Shown here one piece after another: positions 44,245-52,725 of a DNA stretch of 64,000 nucleotides. The translations under genes were made by a program, and so were the position numbers. The notes under the pieces are model-generated. The model did no database searches. It saw only the letters and a program-made list of their open reading frames with translations, and had not been told where the DNA came from. The first letter of the stretch is position 1. The number at the start of each line of letters is the position of its first letter. This DNA is from Rhodobacteraceae bacterium Alg231-04 (GTDB lineage: Bacteria; Pseudomonadota; Alphaproteobacteria; Rhodobacterales; Rhodobacteraceae): contig FREY01000009.1 of the NCBI GenBank assembly GCA_900143635.1, positions 124,001 through 188,000 on the forward strand, in the 5' to 3' direction.

Positions 44245-45638
44245 TATTCAGCTCCTTCATTTCGAAATTCGCGAACATCGGCCAAGTGGCCTTTCACGGC
44301 TGCCGCAGCAACCATGGCTGGGCTCATCAAATGCGTTCGTGCGCCCCGACCCTGACGGCCTTCGAAATTGCGGTTAGTGGAAGACGCAATGCGCTCACCA
44401 TCCATCGCAATGTCATCGTTCATCGCAAGGCACATGGAGCAGCCACTTTCCGGACGCCAATCAAATCCGGCATCGATGAAGATCTTATCGATCCCTTCGT
44501 TTTCAGCCTGCAGGCGTGTGTAGGTGGAGCCTGGTACAACAATGGCATTCACGTTTGACGCCACTTTTCTGCCTTTCAAAACGGCTGCGGCAGCGCGCAA
44601 ATCTTCGATCCGGCTGTTGGTGCAGGACCCGATAAAGGCGCTGTCGATAGTGATGTCCTGAACCAATTGGCCTGCTGAGAGTCCCATGTAGTCCAGCGCG
44701 CGCTCAAGCGCAGCTTTAGCTTTTGGGGTAGATGTTTCACCGGCCGTTGGCACAAGCCCGTCAATTGGAACGGACTGGTCTGGGCTGGTGCCCCAGCTCA
44801 CGAGAGGAGCGATATCTTGCGCAGCGATATTATAGATCTGTTCATGCACTGCGCCTTCGTCAGACCGCCATTCGGGACCACCAAAATCAATGCCGTCGCT
44901 ATGCGCTCGGCCTTTGACCATTGCCAAGGTTTTTTCATCCGCGGCGATCAGAGCCGCACGCGCACCCAGCTCAACGGCCATGTTGCAGATGGTCATGCGG
45001 CCTGACATATCCTGATCGCGAATGGCTGAGCCTGCGAATTCTACTGCATAGCCATTTGCTCCGCCGACACCGACAACCTGCACCACTTTCATGATGATAT
45101 CTTTTGCAGTCACACCCGGTGTCAAAGCGCCTTCGACGTTCACCAGCATTGTTTTTAAGCGCTTATAGCGCAAAGTCTGCGTTGCCAGCACATGTTCAAC
45201 TTCGGACGTTCCGATACCAAAACCAAGCGCACCATAGGCACCATATGTGGTCGTGTGGCTATCGCCGCATGCAATCAACATACCAGGAGCAACCAGCCCC
45301 TGTTCAGGGACAACAACATGTTCAATTCCTTGGCGGGGATCGCCTAAGCCATAGAAGGCGATGTTGTGTGTTTTACAGTTGTTCTCGAGATTATCGATCA
45401 GAAGTTTCGAGGCGTCATCATGCGGGTCGCGCTGACGGGTGGCATTCACGTGATCCACAACAGACAGGTGTGCTTCTGGTCTCCAGACCTTCAGCCCCTT
45501 CTGATCCAGGCCCGAGAAGGCCTGTGGGCTGGTGTATTCATTCATGATGTGGAAATCGACATACACGAGCATATCACCATCCGGCAGGTCGCAGACCTTA
45601 TGTGCGTCTACCAGTTTATCATAGAGAGTGATTGTCAT
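44244..45638 (-). CDS. leuC: LeuC-type dehydratase large subunit (catabolic paralogue)
   Basis: A 464-residue aconitase-family large subunit. The [4Fe-4S] ligands are C339 (FIGSCTNSRIEDL), C400 and C403 (SGCSMCLAMN). The N-terminus LYDKLVDAHKVCDLPDGDML and IACGDSHTTTYGAYGALGFGIGTSEVEHVLATQ are family-typical. The beginning deviates from biosynthetic LeuC: the usual 'HEVTSPQAF' reads HIMNEYTSPQAF, and the hydratase loop has KVWRPEAHLSVVDH. That favours a specialised hydro-lyase, such as one of the maleate-, citraconate- or dimethylmalate-type, over 3-isopropylmalate isomerase. The substrate is inferred, not shown. Confidence 0.88.
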   Translation of the reverse strand: MTITLYDKLVDAHKVCDLPDGDMLVYVDFHIMNEYTSPQAFSGLDQKGLKVWRPEAHLSVVDHVNATRQRDPHDDASKLLIDNLENNCKTHNIAFYGLGDPRQGIEHVVVPEQGLVAPGMLIACGDSHTTTYGAYGALGFGIGTSEVEHVLATQTLRYKRLKTMLVNVEGALTPGVTAKDIIMKVVQVVGVGGANGYAVEFAGSAIRDQDMSGRMTICNMAVELGARAALIAADEKTLAMVKGRAHSDGIDFGGPEWRSDEGAVHEQIYNIAAQDIAPLVSWGTSPDQSVPIDGLVPTAGETSTPKAKAALERALDYMGLSAGQLVQDITIDSAFIGSCTNSRIEDLRAAAAVLKGRKVASNVNAIVVPGSTYTRLQAENEGIDKIFIDAGFDWRPESGCSMCLAMNDDIAMDGERIASSTNRNFEGRQGRGARTHLMSPAMVAAAAVKGHLADVREFRNEGAE

Positions 45639-46543
45639 TCAGCTGCATCCTTTGTTTTGATCTGGCTAAGGAAGAAGGCGCGCATGCGTACAGCGATTTC
45701 CGCGGGAATTTCCTCAGCCATATAATGGGTGGCATCGACAGCTTCGCCGTGCACATTGGCGGCCCGGTCTTGCCAAAGAGACAGGGCGTCAAAACAACTT
45801 TCAATCACACCGCGCTTGGCCCAAAGGACCAACAACGGCTGTTGCAGTTTCAAGCCGTTGTCAGCGTTGTCATGTTCGATGTCGATTGTCGCCGCCGCGC
45901 GGTAGTCCTCACATGAGGCATGGATCGTTTCGGGCGACTCAAAGTTCAACAGGTATTCTGCTAGAGCTTCACCGGTGAACGGGTTCTCACCTTTGGCTTG
46001 GTTGAAGCATTTCAACTTCCAGAAGCCAGACGGATCGTTGCCGATGATTTGTTCCGGGATGGGTTGCTTTTGGATTAGAAAATACCAATGCCAATAGGCG
46101 GTTGCGAACTTCGAGCCAGCCTTTGCATACATTTCACGAGTGGGCGCAATATCGAGCAAAGTCAGCCCAAGCACATGATCAGGGTGATCCAAACCCATAC
46201 GATGGGCCACGCGCGCACCGCGATCATGCGCGCCAACATAAAAAGTTTCATGACCAAGCTGTTTCATCACAGCGACCATGTCCTTGGCCATTTCACGCTT
46301 TGAATAGGTTAGGTGCTGCGGATCAGAAGCGGGCTTCGAAGACTGCCCATAACCGCGCAAATCCGGGCAAATGACATGAAACGTGTCCGTCAAAAGCGGC
46401 GCCACCGCATGCCACATCGCCGATGTTTGGGGATAGCCATGCAGCAACAAAAGCGCAGGCTTTGAAGCGCCGTCGCGACTGTGACGTAGGAAAATTGTTT
46501 GCGCACCGATGTCCAATTTCAAACTTTCAAAATGTTCAAACAT
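45635..46543 (-). CDS. Haloacetate (fluoroacetate) dehalogenase-type alpha/beta hydrolase
   Basis: A 302-residue alpha/beta hydrolase starting at an ATG with AGGGGA nine bases upstream. The set of residues that defines fluoroacetate dehalogenases is present at matching spacing: nucleophile D107 in GAHDRGARVAHR, carboxylate-binding R108 and R111, acid D131 in LLDIAP, halide-stabilising H152 and W153 in YWHWYF, a candidate Y214 in DYRAAAT, and base H273 in THYMAE. Epoxide hydrolases would have a different nucleophile neighbour (DW rather than DR). Family members cleave C-F or C-Cl bonds of small alpha-haloacids. It is the first gene of the leuCD-lysR operon. Confidence 0.82.
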   Translation of the reverse strand: MFEHFESLKLDIGAQTIFLRHSRDGASKPALLLLHGYPQTSAMWHAVAPLLTDTFHVICPDLRGYGQSSKPASDPQHLTYSKREMAKDMVAVMKQLGHETFYVGAHDRGARVAHRMGLDHPDHVLGLTLLDIAPTREMYAKAGSKFATAYWHWYFLIQKQPIPEQIIGNDPSGFWKLKCFNQAKGENPFTGEALAEYLLNFESPETIHASCEDYRAAATIDIEHDNADNGLKLQQPLLVLWAKRGVIESCFDALSLWQDRAANVHGEAVDATHYMAEEIPAEIAVRMRAFFLSQIKTKDAAE

Positions 46544-46577
46544 GAAGCGCCATCCCCTACGAAGCGAAAGATTTTCC

Positions 46578-46609
46578 ATAATCATAGCGGAAGTATATTC
46601 GATGATTAT
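46578..46609. promoter_or_regulatory. Inverted repeat ATAATCAT-N16-ATGATTAT, candidate LysR operator region
   Basis: A perfect 8+8 inverted repeat lies between the divergent hydrolase (start 46543) and dctP (start 46725). Overlapping it, TTCGA-N7-TCGAA at 46598-46614 is a second inverted repeat with T-N11-A-like geometry, as expected of LysR-family sites. Position at the divergent promoter suits the LysR gene of the same operon. Confidence 0.5.
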
Positions 46610-46724
46610 TCGAAAATAGTGATCAATAATGCCGAAGAGTGACGGGGGGAAATCTATGTATCGTTTTGTCGAGGCCGAGACCGACTAACGGCGTTCGGCT
46701 GCTACCTTTTGGGAGGAAACGAGA

Positions 46725-47726
46725 ATGAAGCTCACGAAACTCACAGCTTTGACAGTGGCGATATCCGTCAGTGCAGGAGCTGCATTTGCAGCCTGCGATC
46801 CCGGCGAAACTGTTATCAAATTCAGCCACGTCACCAACACCGATAAACACCCAAAAGGCATTGCCGCATCTTTGCTGGAACAGCGCGTCAACGACGAGAT
46901 GAACGGCAAAGCCTGCATGGAGGTTTTCCCGAACTCAACCCTATATAACGACGACAAGGTTCTGGAAGCGCTGCTGCAAGGTGACATTCACTTGGCTGCA
47001 CCGTCGCTTTCCAAGTTCGAGAAATTCACCAAGAAATTCCGCATCTTCGACCTGCCATTCCTATTCAAGAACATCGACGCGGTCGACGCGTTTCAGACCT
47101 CTGACGCTGGTCAGAAGCTGATGGATTCCATGCAGCGCCGCGGCATTCAGGGTCTGGCGTTCTGGCACAACGGCATGAAACAGATGTCTGCAAATGTGCC
47201 GCTGACCACCCCTGCCGATGCAAATGGTCTGAAGTTTCGCGTGATGTCTTCTGACGTTCTGGTTGCTCAAATGGAAGCCATCGGCGGCAGCCCACAGAAA
47301 ATGGCCTTTTCCGAAGTCTACGGCGCGCTGCAGCAGGGTGTTGTGGATGGGCAAGAAAACGTCTGGTCCAACATCTACGGCAAGAAGTTCTTTGAGGTTC
47401 AAGACGGGATCACTGAAACCAACCACGGTATTTTGGACTATCTGGTTGTGACCTCAGTTGATTGGCTGGAGGGGCTGGATGCGGATGTGCGTGACCAATT
47501 CCTGACTATTTTGAAGGAAGTTACCGACACACGGAATTCTGAATCCTTCGCGGTGAACCAGAAAAACCGTCAAGCGATTATCGATGCCGGCGGCGAAATC
47601 CGCACGTTGACGGACGAAGAGCGCCAAACTTGGGTCGTTGCGATGCAGCCGGTCTGGGAACAGTTCTCAGGAGATATCGGTCAAGACGCCATCGAAGCCG
47701 CAATCCAGATCAACTCTGGCTTCTAA
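46725..47726 (+). CDS. dctP: TRAP transporter periplasmic solute-binding protein DctP (copy 2)
   Basis: A 333-residue binding protein with signal peptide (LTALTVAISVSAGAAFA). It matches the DctP at 21086-22087 closely, including IKFSHVTNTDKHPKGIAASLL, the ligand Arg in GLKFRVMSSDVLVAQMEAIG and EVYGALQQGVVDGQENVWSNIY. GGGAGG lies eight bases before the ATG. It opens the operon dctP-dctQ-dctM, divergent from the hydrolase-leuCD-lysR operon. No TGTGCGG palindromes are present upstream, so regulation differs from the first copy. Confidence 0.93.
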   Translation: MKLTKLTALTVAISVSAGAAFAACDPGETVIKFSHVTNTDKHPKGIAASLLEQRVNDEMNGKACMEVFPNSTLYNDDKVLEALLQGDIHLAAPSLSKFEKFTKKFRIFDLPFLFKNIDAVDAFQTSDAGQKLMDSMQRRGIQGLAFWHNGMKQMSANVPLTTPADANGLKFRVMSSDVLVAQMEAIGGSPQKMAFSEVYGALQQGVVDGQENVWSNIYGKKFFEVQDGITETNHGILDYLVVTSVDWLEGLDADVRDQFLTILKEVTDTRNSESFAVNQKNRQAIIDAGGEIRTLTDEERQTWVVAMQPVWEQFSGDIGQDAIEAAIQINSGF

Positions 47727-47795
47727 TCCAAGCCTTTGGTTGGGCGCTTCGTGTGCCCAGCCAACACGTGATCTCGTTTAGGGAGGATCAGATCA

Positions 47796-48461
47796 ATGAT
47801 GACCCGCGTGTCCGTTGTGGACCAAATAGAAGAAAAACTGATCGCAGTGATCCTCGGTCTGATGACCGCGTTGACCTTTGCGAACGTCGTGGCCCGTTAC
47901 GCCTTTGATTCAAACATCCTTTGGGCCTTGGAAATGACGGTCTTTTTGTTTGCCTGGTTGGTACTGCTGGGTGCTGCATATGCCGTTAAAAAGGGTACCC
48001 ATCTAGGTGTAGATCTCATTGTGAATATGCTTGGAAGCAAAGCCCGCCGCACCATGGCACTTGCAGCTGCCGCTGTTTGCGTCGCCTTTGCTTTCCTTAT
48101 GATGAAGGGCTCCTGGGACTATTGGGCAAATTTTGCGAATCTTCCAGCAACAGAAGGCCGCTGGTTCCCGCTTGGCTTCGAAGAGAATTACCGCGCCAAA
48201 GGTTGGTACGAAACCAACGATATTCCCATGCCAGCAGCACTGGCTTGGATGAAAGACATCTTCAATGAAGGTGAAGCCTACGAAAAAATTCCTCGCTTCC
48301 TGCCCTATTTCGTTCTGCCCCTGTCCGGCGCGCTGATCCTTGTGCGTTTTGTTCGATCCACAGTCGCCATTTTCAACGGCACAATGGATCGCCTTGTGGC
48401 CAGCCATGAAGTCGAAGACGAGCTCGCCGAGCTTGAAGCTAAGAATGCGGAGGCAAAATAA
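47796..48461 (+). CDS. dctQ: TRAP transporter small permease subunit DctQ (copy 2)
   Basis: A 221-residue four-helix membrane protein with the same landmarks as the copy at 20302-20979: LIAVILGLMTALTFANVVARYAF, ALEMTVFLFAWLVLLGAAYAV and KKGTHLGVDLIVNML. The C-terminal tail HEVEDELAELEAKNAEAK is charged. Translation of dctM is coupled through a TAATG overlap at 48461. The intergenic gap to dctP is about 70 bases with a GGGAGGA ribosome-binding site. Confidence 0.92.
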   Translation: MMTRVSVVDQIEEKLIAVILGLMTALTFANVVARYAFDSNILWALEMTVFLFAWLVLLGAAYAVKKGTHLGVDLIVNMLGSKARRTMALAAAAVCVAFAFLMMKGSWDYWANFANLPATEGRWFPLGFEENYRAKGWYETNDIPMPAALAWMKDIFNEGEAYEKIPRFLPYFVLPLSGALILVRFVRSTVAIFNGTMDRLVASHEVEDELAELEAKNAEAK

Positions 48462-49879
48462 TGGAAGTCGTTCTTCTTTTTACAATGGTCATCGGGTTTC
48501 TGATGATCGGCGTTCCGATTGCCGTCTCGCTCGGCATGTCGTCTGTGCTGTTCCTTTTGTGGTTCTCAGACAGCTCCTTGGCCTCTGTTGCGCAAACCCT
48601 CTTTGCGGCCTTTGAGGGTCACTTTACCCTTCTCGCGATCCCATTTTTCATCCTTGCCTCCGCCTTCATGACGACAGGTGGTGTAGCTCGACGAATTATT
48701 CGGTTCTCAATTGCTTGCGTTGGCCACTTCCCAGGCGGTCTGGCGATTGCGGGCGTCTTTGCCTGCATGCTGTTCGCAGCGTTGTCGGGCTCTAGCCCAG
48801 CGACTGTTGTTGCGATTGGTACCATCGTGATCGCGGGCATGCGTGAAGTTGGCTACTCCAAAGAATTCGCGGCAGGCGTTATATGTAATGCAGGCACCTT
48901 GGGTATTCTGATCCCGCCTTCCATCGTGATGGTTGTATATGCGGCATCGGTCGAGGTCTCTGTGGGTCGTATGTTCCTTGCAGGCGTTATTCCTGGGCTG
49001 TTGGCCGGCGTGATGCTGATGGTGACGATCTATGTCATCGCCAAGGTGAAAAACCTGCCGAAAGGCGAATGGAAAGGCTGGGGTGAGGTGCTCGCAGCCG
49101 GCCGCGAAGCTGGTTGGGGTCTGTTCTTGATCGTGATCATCTTGGGGGGCATCTATGGCGGTATCTTTACACCAACAGAAGCCGCTGCGGTGGCGGCCGT
49201 CTACGCCTTCTTCATTGCGACCTTCATCTATAAGGACATGGGCCCTTTGGCTGCACCGCGCGCCAGAAGCCTGTCTTCCGCAGCGATGGTCGAAGAAGCG
49301 CCACTTGGAGACCCAACACCTCTGCGGCAAAAGCCCTGGACTTTGCTCACGGCTATCATTCACCCGGACACCCAGAAAACGCTGTTTGATGCTGGCAAAC
49401 TAACCGTGACACTGTTGTTCGTCATCGCGAACGCGTTGATCCTGAAACACGTTCTGACAGACGAGCAAATCCCGCAACATGTTGCCAATGCCATGCTGTC
49501 TGCTGGATTTGGTCCGGTCATGTTCCTGATCGTTGTCAACATCATCCTGTTGATCGGTGGTCAGTTCATGGAACCATCAGGCTTGCTGGTAATTGTTGCC
49601 CCGCTGGTATTCCCAATTGCCATTGAACTGGGCATCGACCCAATCCATCTGGGTATTATCATGGTGGTCAACATGGAGATTGGGATGATCACACCTCCGG
49701 TTGGTCTGAACCTCTTCGTGACCTCTGGTGTCGCCGGTATGCCGATGATGAGCGTCGTTCGTGCCGCTCTCCCCTTCCTCGCGGTACTGTTCGTTTTCCT
49801 AATCATTGTTACGTATGTTCCCTTCCTATCAACGTTCCTCCCGAACTCGATCATGGGCCCGGAAATTATTACACAATAG
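48461..49879 (+). CDS. dctM: TRAP transporter large permease subunit DctM (copy 2)
   Basis: A 472-residue membrane protein nearly colinear with the DctM at 18926-20302 over all transmembrane parts, including LSGSSPATVVAIGTIVIAGM, GTLGILIPPSIVMVVYAASV and FTPTEAAAVAAVYAF. The main difference is a longer cytoplasmic loop between residues about 255 and 305 (RARSLSSAAMVEEAPLGD). A strong terminator ends the operon. The substrate is likely the acid handled by the adjacent leuCD/dehalogenase genes. Confidence 0.93.
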   Translation: MEVVLLFTMVIGFLMIGVPIAVSLGMSSVLFLLWFSDSSLASVAQTLFAAFEGHFTLLAIPFFILASAFMTTGGVARRIIRFSIACVGHFPGGLAIAGVFACMLFAALSGSSPATVVAIGTIVIAGMREVGYSKEFAAGVICNAGTLGILIPPSIVMVVYAASVEVSVGRMFLAGVIPGLLAGVMLMVTIYVIAKVKNLPKGEWKGWGEVLAAGREAGWGLFLIVIILGGIYGGIFTPTEAAAVAAVYAFFIATFIYKDMGPLAAPRARSLSSAAMVEEAPLGDPTPLRQKPWTLLTAIIHPDTQKTLFDAGKLTVTLLFVIANALILKHVLTDEQIPQHVANAMLSAGFGPVMFLIVVNIILLIGGQFMEPSGLLVIVAPLVFPIAIELGIDPIHLGIIMVVNMEIGMITPPVGLNLFVTSGVAGMPMMSVVRAALPFLAVLFVFLIIVTYVPFLSTFLPNSIMGPEIITQ

Positions 49880-49889
49880 CGACGTGAAG

Positions 49890-49917
49890 CGCCGGCCATT
49901 TTGGTCGGCGTTTTTTT
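49890..49917 (+). terminator. Terminator of the second TRAP operon
   Basis: CGCCGGCC pairs with GGTCGGCG (one G-U) around ATTTT, followed by seven T residues. It begins eleven bases after the dctM stop. Confidence 0.93.
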
Positions 49918-50489
49918 AGTACCGCGTGGTCTAGAAGGATTTCAAAAGCAGACATCCGATCCAACCGCAGCGAAAGTCAGCTAACCGCCCTATGCTGCAG
50001 AGTGCTCAACTTAACCTAGGATGGATCGGGTCCGATTCGGGCTGACAGCGGTCACCCAATGACTTGGCAGGGATGGGACCTTGCTGCACCCCTGCTGTCG
50101 CACCGCGGCAAGGCAACTCAGAGCCCACTGCAGTCACTGCCAGGTCGTCTGAATGCTGCGAGCGCACGAGGCCGCTCGCAGCCCTGACTAGACATTCGAT
50201 CACATCAGGGAGATCGGTTAGCCGCCATTTTCTACGGTTGCGAAGGTACTCGAACATTTTCCTCGGCCCGACCGTTCGTGGAATGGCTCCCAGACTGATC
50301 AATCAGGGGCGGCAGTCCGGTTCAAGGGAACTATGACGAACCGCCATCGGATGCTCAGACTAGACGACAGCCCCCAATCCCGGGAAACGCAGTGGATCTG
50401 CACTATGTTAAGTCTCAAGATGACACTTAACTGACTGCAACATACGTGATTTGACAATCAGTCCATGCTGCCAATACAGGTACTTTTCG
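49918..50489. other. Non-coding stretch with a dispersed degenerate repeat
   Basis: No gene is visible. Bases 50048-50130 resemble 58013-58096 (shared blocks TCACCCAATGACTTGG versus TCATCCAGTAACTTGG, and GCTGCACCCC in both), so they are two copies of one decayed element. The final 80 bases are the promoter area of the CHASE-cyclase. Confidence 0.6.
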
Positions 50490-52262
50490 ATGGCAAAAAT
50501 TTTGCCTAACCTAGATATTTCTAAATTCAAGCGTCGACTATGGCTACCCGTCACGCTGATTGCTGCTGCTGGCACATGCCTTTCAGTGCTACTCGTTTTT
50601 TATGCATACAAAGCGGAACGGCAACGTTTGCTAGCCGAGTTCCAAGTTGCAGCGAACCAACCGATATTGGAGATCAACAACCTAATTCAGACGAACCTTG
50701 CTACAGTTCAATCACTTGCCGCATTTTATGTGAGCTCCGAACATGTGAGCAGGCAGGAGTTCAAAGCCTTCGCCTCCTCCAATCTATCTCGGCACAATAG
50801 CATCCAAGCACTAGAATGGCTCCCAAAGGTTTCGGCCAAAGAACGCAAAGCATATGTGTTGGGGGCTCGTCTTGATGGCTTTCCCGATTTTCGTATAACG
50901 GAGCGAGCTGAAAATGGGAGTTTAGTGCCAGCTAAGTCGCGGCCAGAGTATTTTCCCGTTTACTATGTAGAGCCGCTATCAGGCAACGAAGTCGCGCTCG
51001 GCTTCGATGTGCTGTCGGAGACAACTAGGATGGCGACATTAGCCCGTGCGCGGCAAACTGGCCAGGTAACGGTTTCTGATCCTATTTTCTTGGTGCAAAG
51101 TACCAGAAATGATTTCGGAGTTTTGGTTTCGGCTCCGGTCTTTAGTCAGGGCCTATCACTTGAGGGAGGGGACTCAGAAAAAAAACTGCTTATGGGTTTC
51201 GTTTTGGCGGTGCTGCAAATTTCCAAATTGATTGACACCGCCATAAGCCCCTGGCTGGACACCACCCTGTTTGGAGATATTCTTGTCTTTGCGGCAATGG
51301 ACGAACAGACACCAAAACTCGTTTTTGCCCATCAGGCCGCCTCTGGAGAATTGCCGGAGGTTGTCGCTGATATACCCGAGCCTTATGCCTCTGAGCTTAT
51401 TCAGGTCGCCAACCGTGAGTGGCAAGTTTTTGTCAGACCTCCAGCGGGGTGGCCTACAGCAAGTGATCTTTGGCTTCCTTGGTCGCTGCTAATTGCATCG
51501 TTCGTTTTGACCGCCGGGGCATCGATCATCTATCGCATGCGTCTCTTGGGAATTCTTAAATTGGAAGTACTAGCCCGTTCTCTACAAGCAAAGAACGATA
51601 GACTGGAAATCGTATCCAGAGCACTGGCGAAGTATCTACCACGTCAGCTATGGGACAACGTTTTGAACGAAGAGAAACAGCGTTCGATTGGGGCGGAGCA
51701 GAAAGGGCTAACCATTCTTTTTGGAGACGTTGTTGGGTTCACTCGATTATCAAACGAACTGCAGCCAAACGAACTAATGTTCATCCTAAACGACTTTTTC
51801 TCAGAGATGTCAGCCATTGGATTGCGTCATGGTGCGACACTAGACAAATTTGTGGGTGACGCAGTCATCATGTTTTTCGGCGACCCTACCAGCAATGGCA
51901 CATGCCAAGACGCGAGATCCTGCGTCAGGATGGCAATAGAGATGCAGCAGCGCATGAATGACCTGAGGATAAAGTGGAAGCATTTAGGCTACCCTAACCC
52001 CTTGCATATTCGAATTGGTATTCACTCCGGTGTCTGCAATGTGGGAAATTTCGGATCAGACGAACGTATGTCTTACACTATCATAGGAGCCGACGTAAAT
52101 CTCACCGCCCGTGTTGAGAAACTTGGCAAGCCTGACAGCGTAACACTTACAGAAGAAACTTTTCAACTTGTGAGGGGGCAGTTCGAAATTACTCCTTATG
52201 AGCGGATTTATCTGAAAGGCCTAGGCCGCAATGTTAACTTGTATTCTGTGAATGTGAAGTAA
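50490..52262 (+). CDS. CHASE-domain class III adenylate/guanylate cyclase, membrane-bound
   Basis: A 590-residue receptor cyclase. A first helix (LPVTLIAAAGTCLSVLLVFYAY) leads into a periplasmic CHASE sensor of about 260 residues (QALEWLPKVSAKERKAYVLGAR, PVYYVEPLSGNEVALGFDVLS). A second helix follows (WSLLIASFVLTAGASIIYRM), then a short coiled coil. The cyclase domain (residues about 390-590) has LTILFGDVVGFTRLSNEL, LDKFVGDAVIMFFGDP and SYTIIGADVNLTARVEKL. It probably makes cAMP in answer to an extracellular signal. A TTG 13 codons upstream is an alternative start. The gene is more AT-rich than the left half of the window. Confidence 0.9.
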   Translation: MAKILPNLDISKFKRRLWLPVTLIAAAGTCLSVLLVFYAYKAERQRLLAEFQVAANQPILEINNLIQTNLATVQSLAAFYVSSEHVSRQEFKAFASSNLSRHNSIQALEWLPKVSAKERKAYVLGARLDGFPDFRITERAENGSLVPAKSRPEYFPVYYVEPLSGNEVALGFDVLSETTRMATLARARQTGQVTVSDPIFLVQSTRNDFGVLVSAPVFSQGLSLEGGDSEKKLLMGFVLAVLQISKLIDTAISPWLDTTLFGDILVFAAMDEQTPKLVFAHQAASGELPEVVADIPEPYASELIQVANREWQVFVRPPAGWPTASDLWLPWSLLIASFVLTAGASIIYRMRLLGILKLEVLARSLQAKNDRLEIVSRALAKYLPRQLWDNVLNEEKQRSIGAEQKGLTILFGDVVGFTRLSNELQPNELMFILNDFFSEMSAIGLRHGATLDKFVGDAVIMFFGDPTSNGTCQDARSCVRMAIEMQQRMNDLRIKWKHLGYPNPLHIRIGIHSGVCNVGNFGSDERMSYTIIGADVNLTARVEKLGKPDSVTLTEETFQLVRGQFEITPYERIYLKGLGRNVNLYSVNVK

Positions 52263-52725
52263 GTTTCCTCTGTGCTCTCGCCAGATGGCGCAAGAATGGC
52301 GGCTTTCATCAGGGCAGCATCTACGAGGACGACTGAGTTTAAGGGCGGGGATGTTCCCATGAGTTTGCAAAGTTCGCTTCCTGCGCAAAGCAGCCTCTCT
52401 GGATGATCTAGGCTGCATCTGCAGCGAACGGCGGCAAGGTCCGCGTTGTGTGAATTCGCCACCTCTGAAGTTGCGCGGGTGCAGTGACAGTCCGGAATGA
52501 CGGGCTGCCCCGCAGCGGTTGAGGGGGATGAACTACGGCGGCTCTGGGCTGGCAGCTGCCGAATGCAGCTGCAGAATCCACAGGCAAGGGAACGACCGTG
52601 AAGGGCTCGAAGCCGACATTGGTCTCCCTGTCCAGTAAAGGCACGCTAGCGGCAGCCGTGCGGACAAGGTCGGCTTTACATTGTCCAATGTTGGTGCGCA
52701 TGCCCGGCTTATGGGCGGAATGTTG
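52263..52725. other. Non-coding stretch with dispersed repeat A
   Basis: No supported gene in 463 bases. Bases 52590-52667 match 53920-53996 in order and orientation (GGGCTCGAAGCCGACA, CTCCCTGTCCAG, GCGGCAGC, TGCGGAC shared), so these are copies of the same decayed sequence flanking the DUF2652 gene. Confidence 0.6.

Noticed and set aside
43639-45638. Leucine biosynthesis role for the leuCD pair
   Set aside because: The operon has no leuA/leuB and instead carries a dehalogenase-like hydrolase, a LysR regulator and a divergent TRAP transporter; LeuC deviates at its N-terminal signature. Not excluded if the genome has no other copy.
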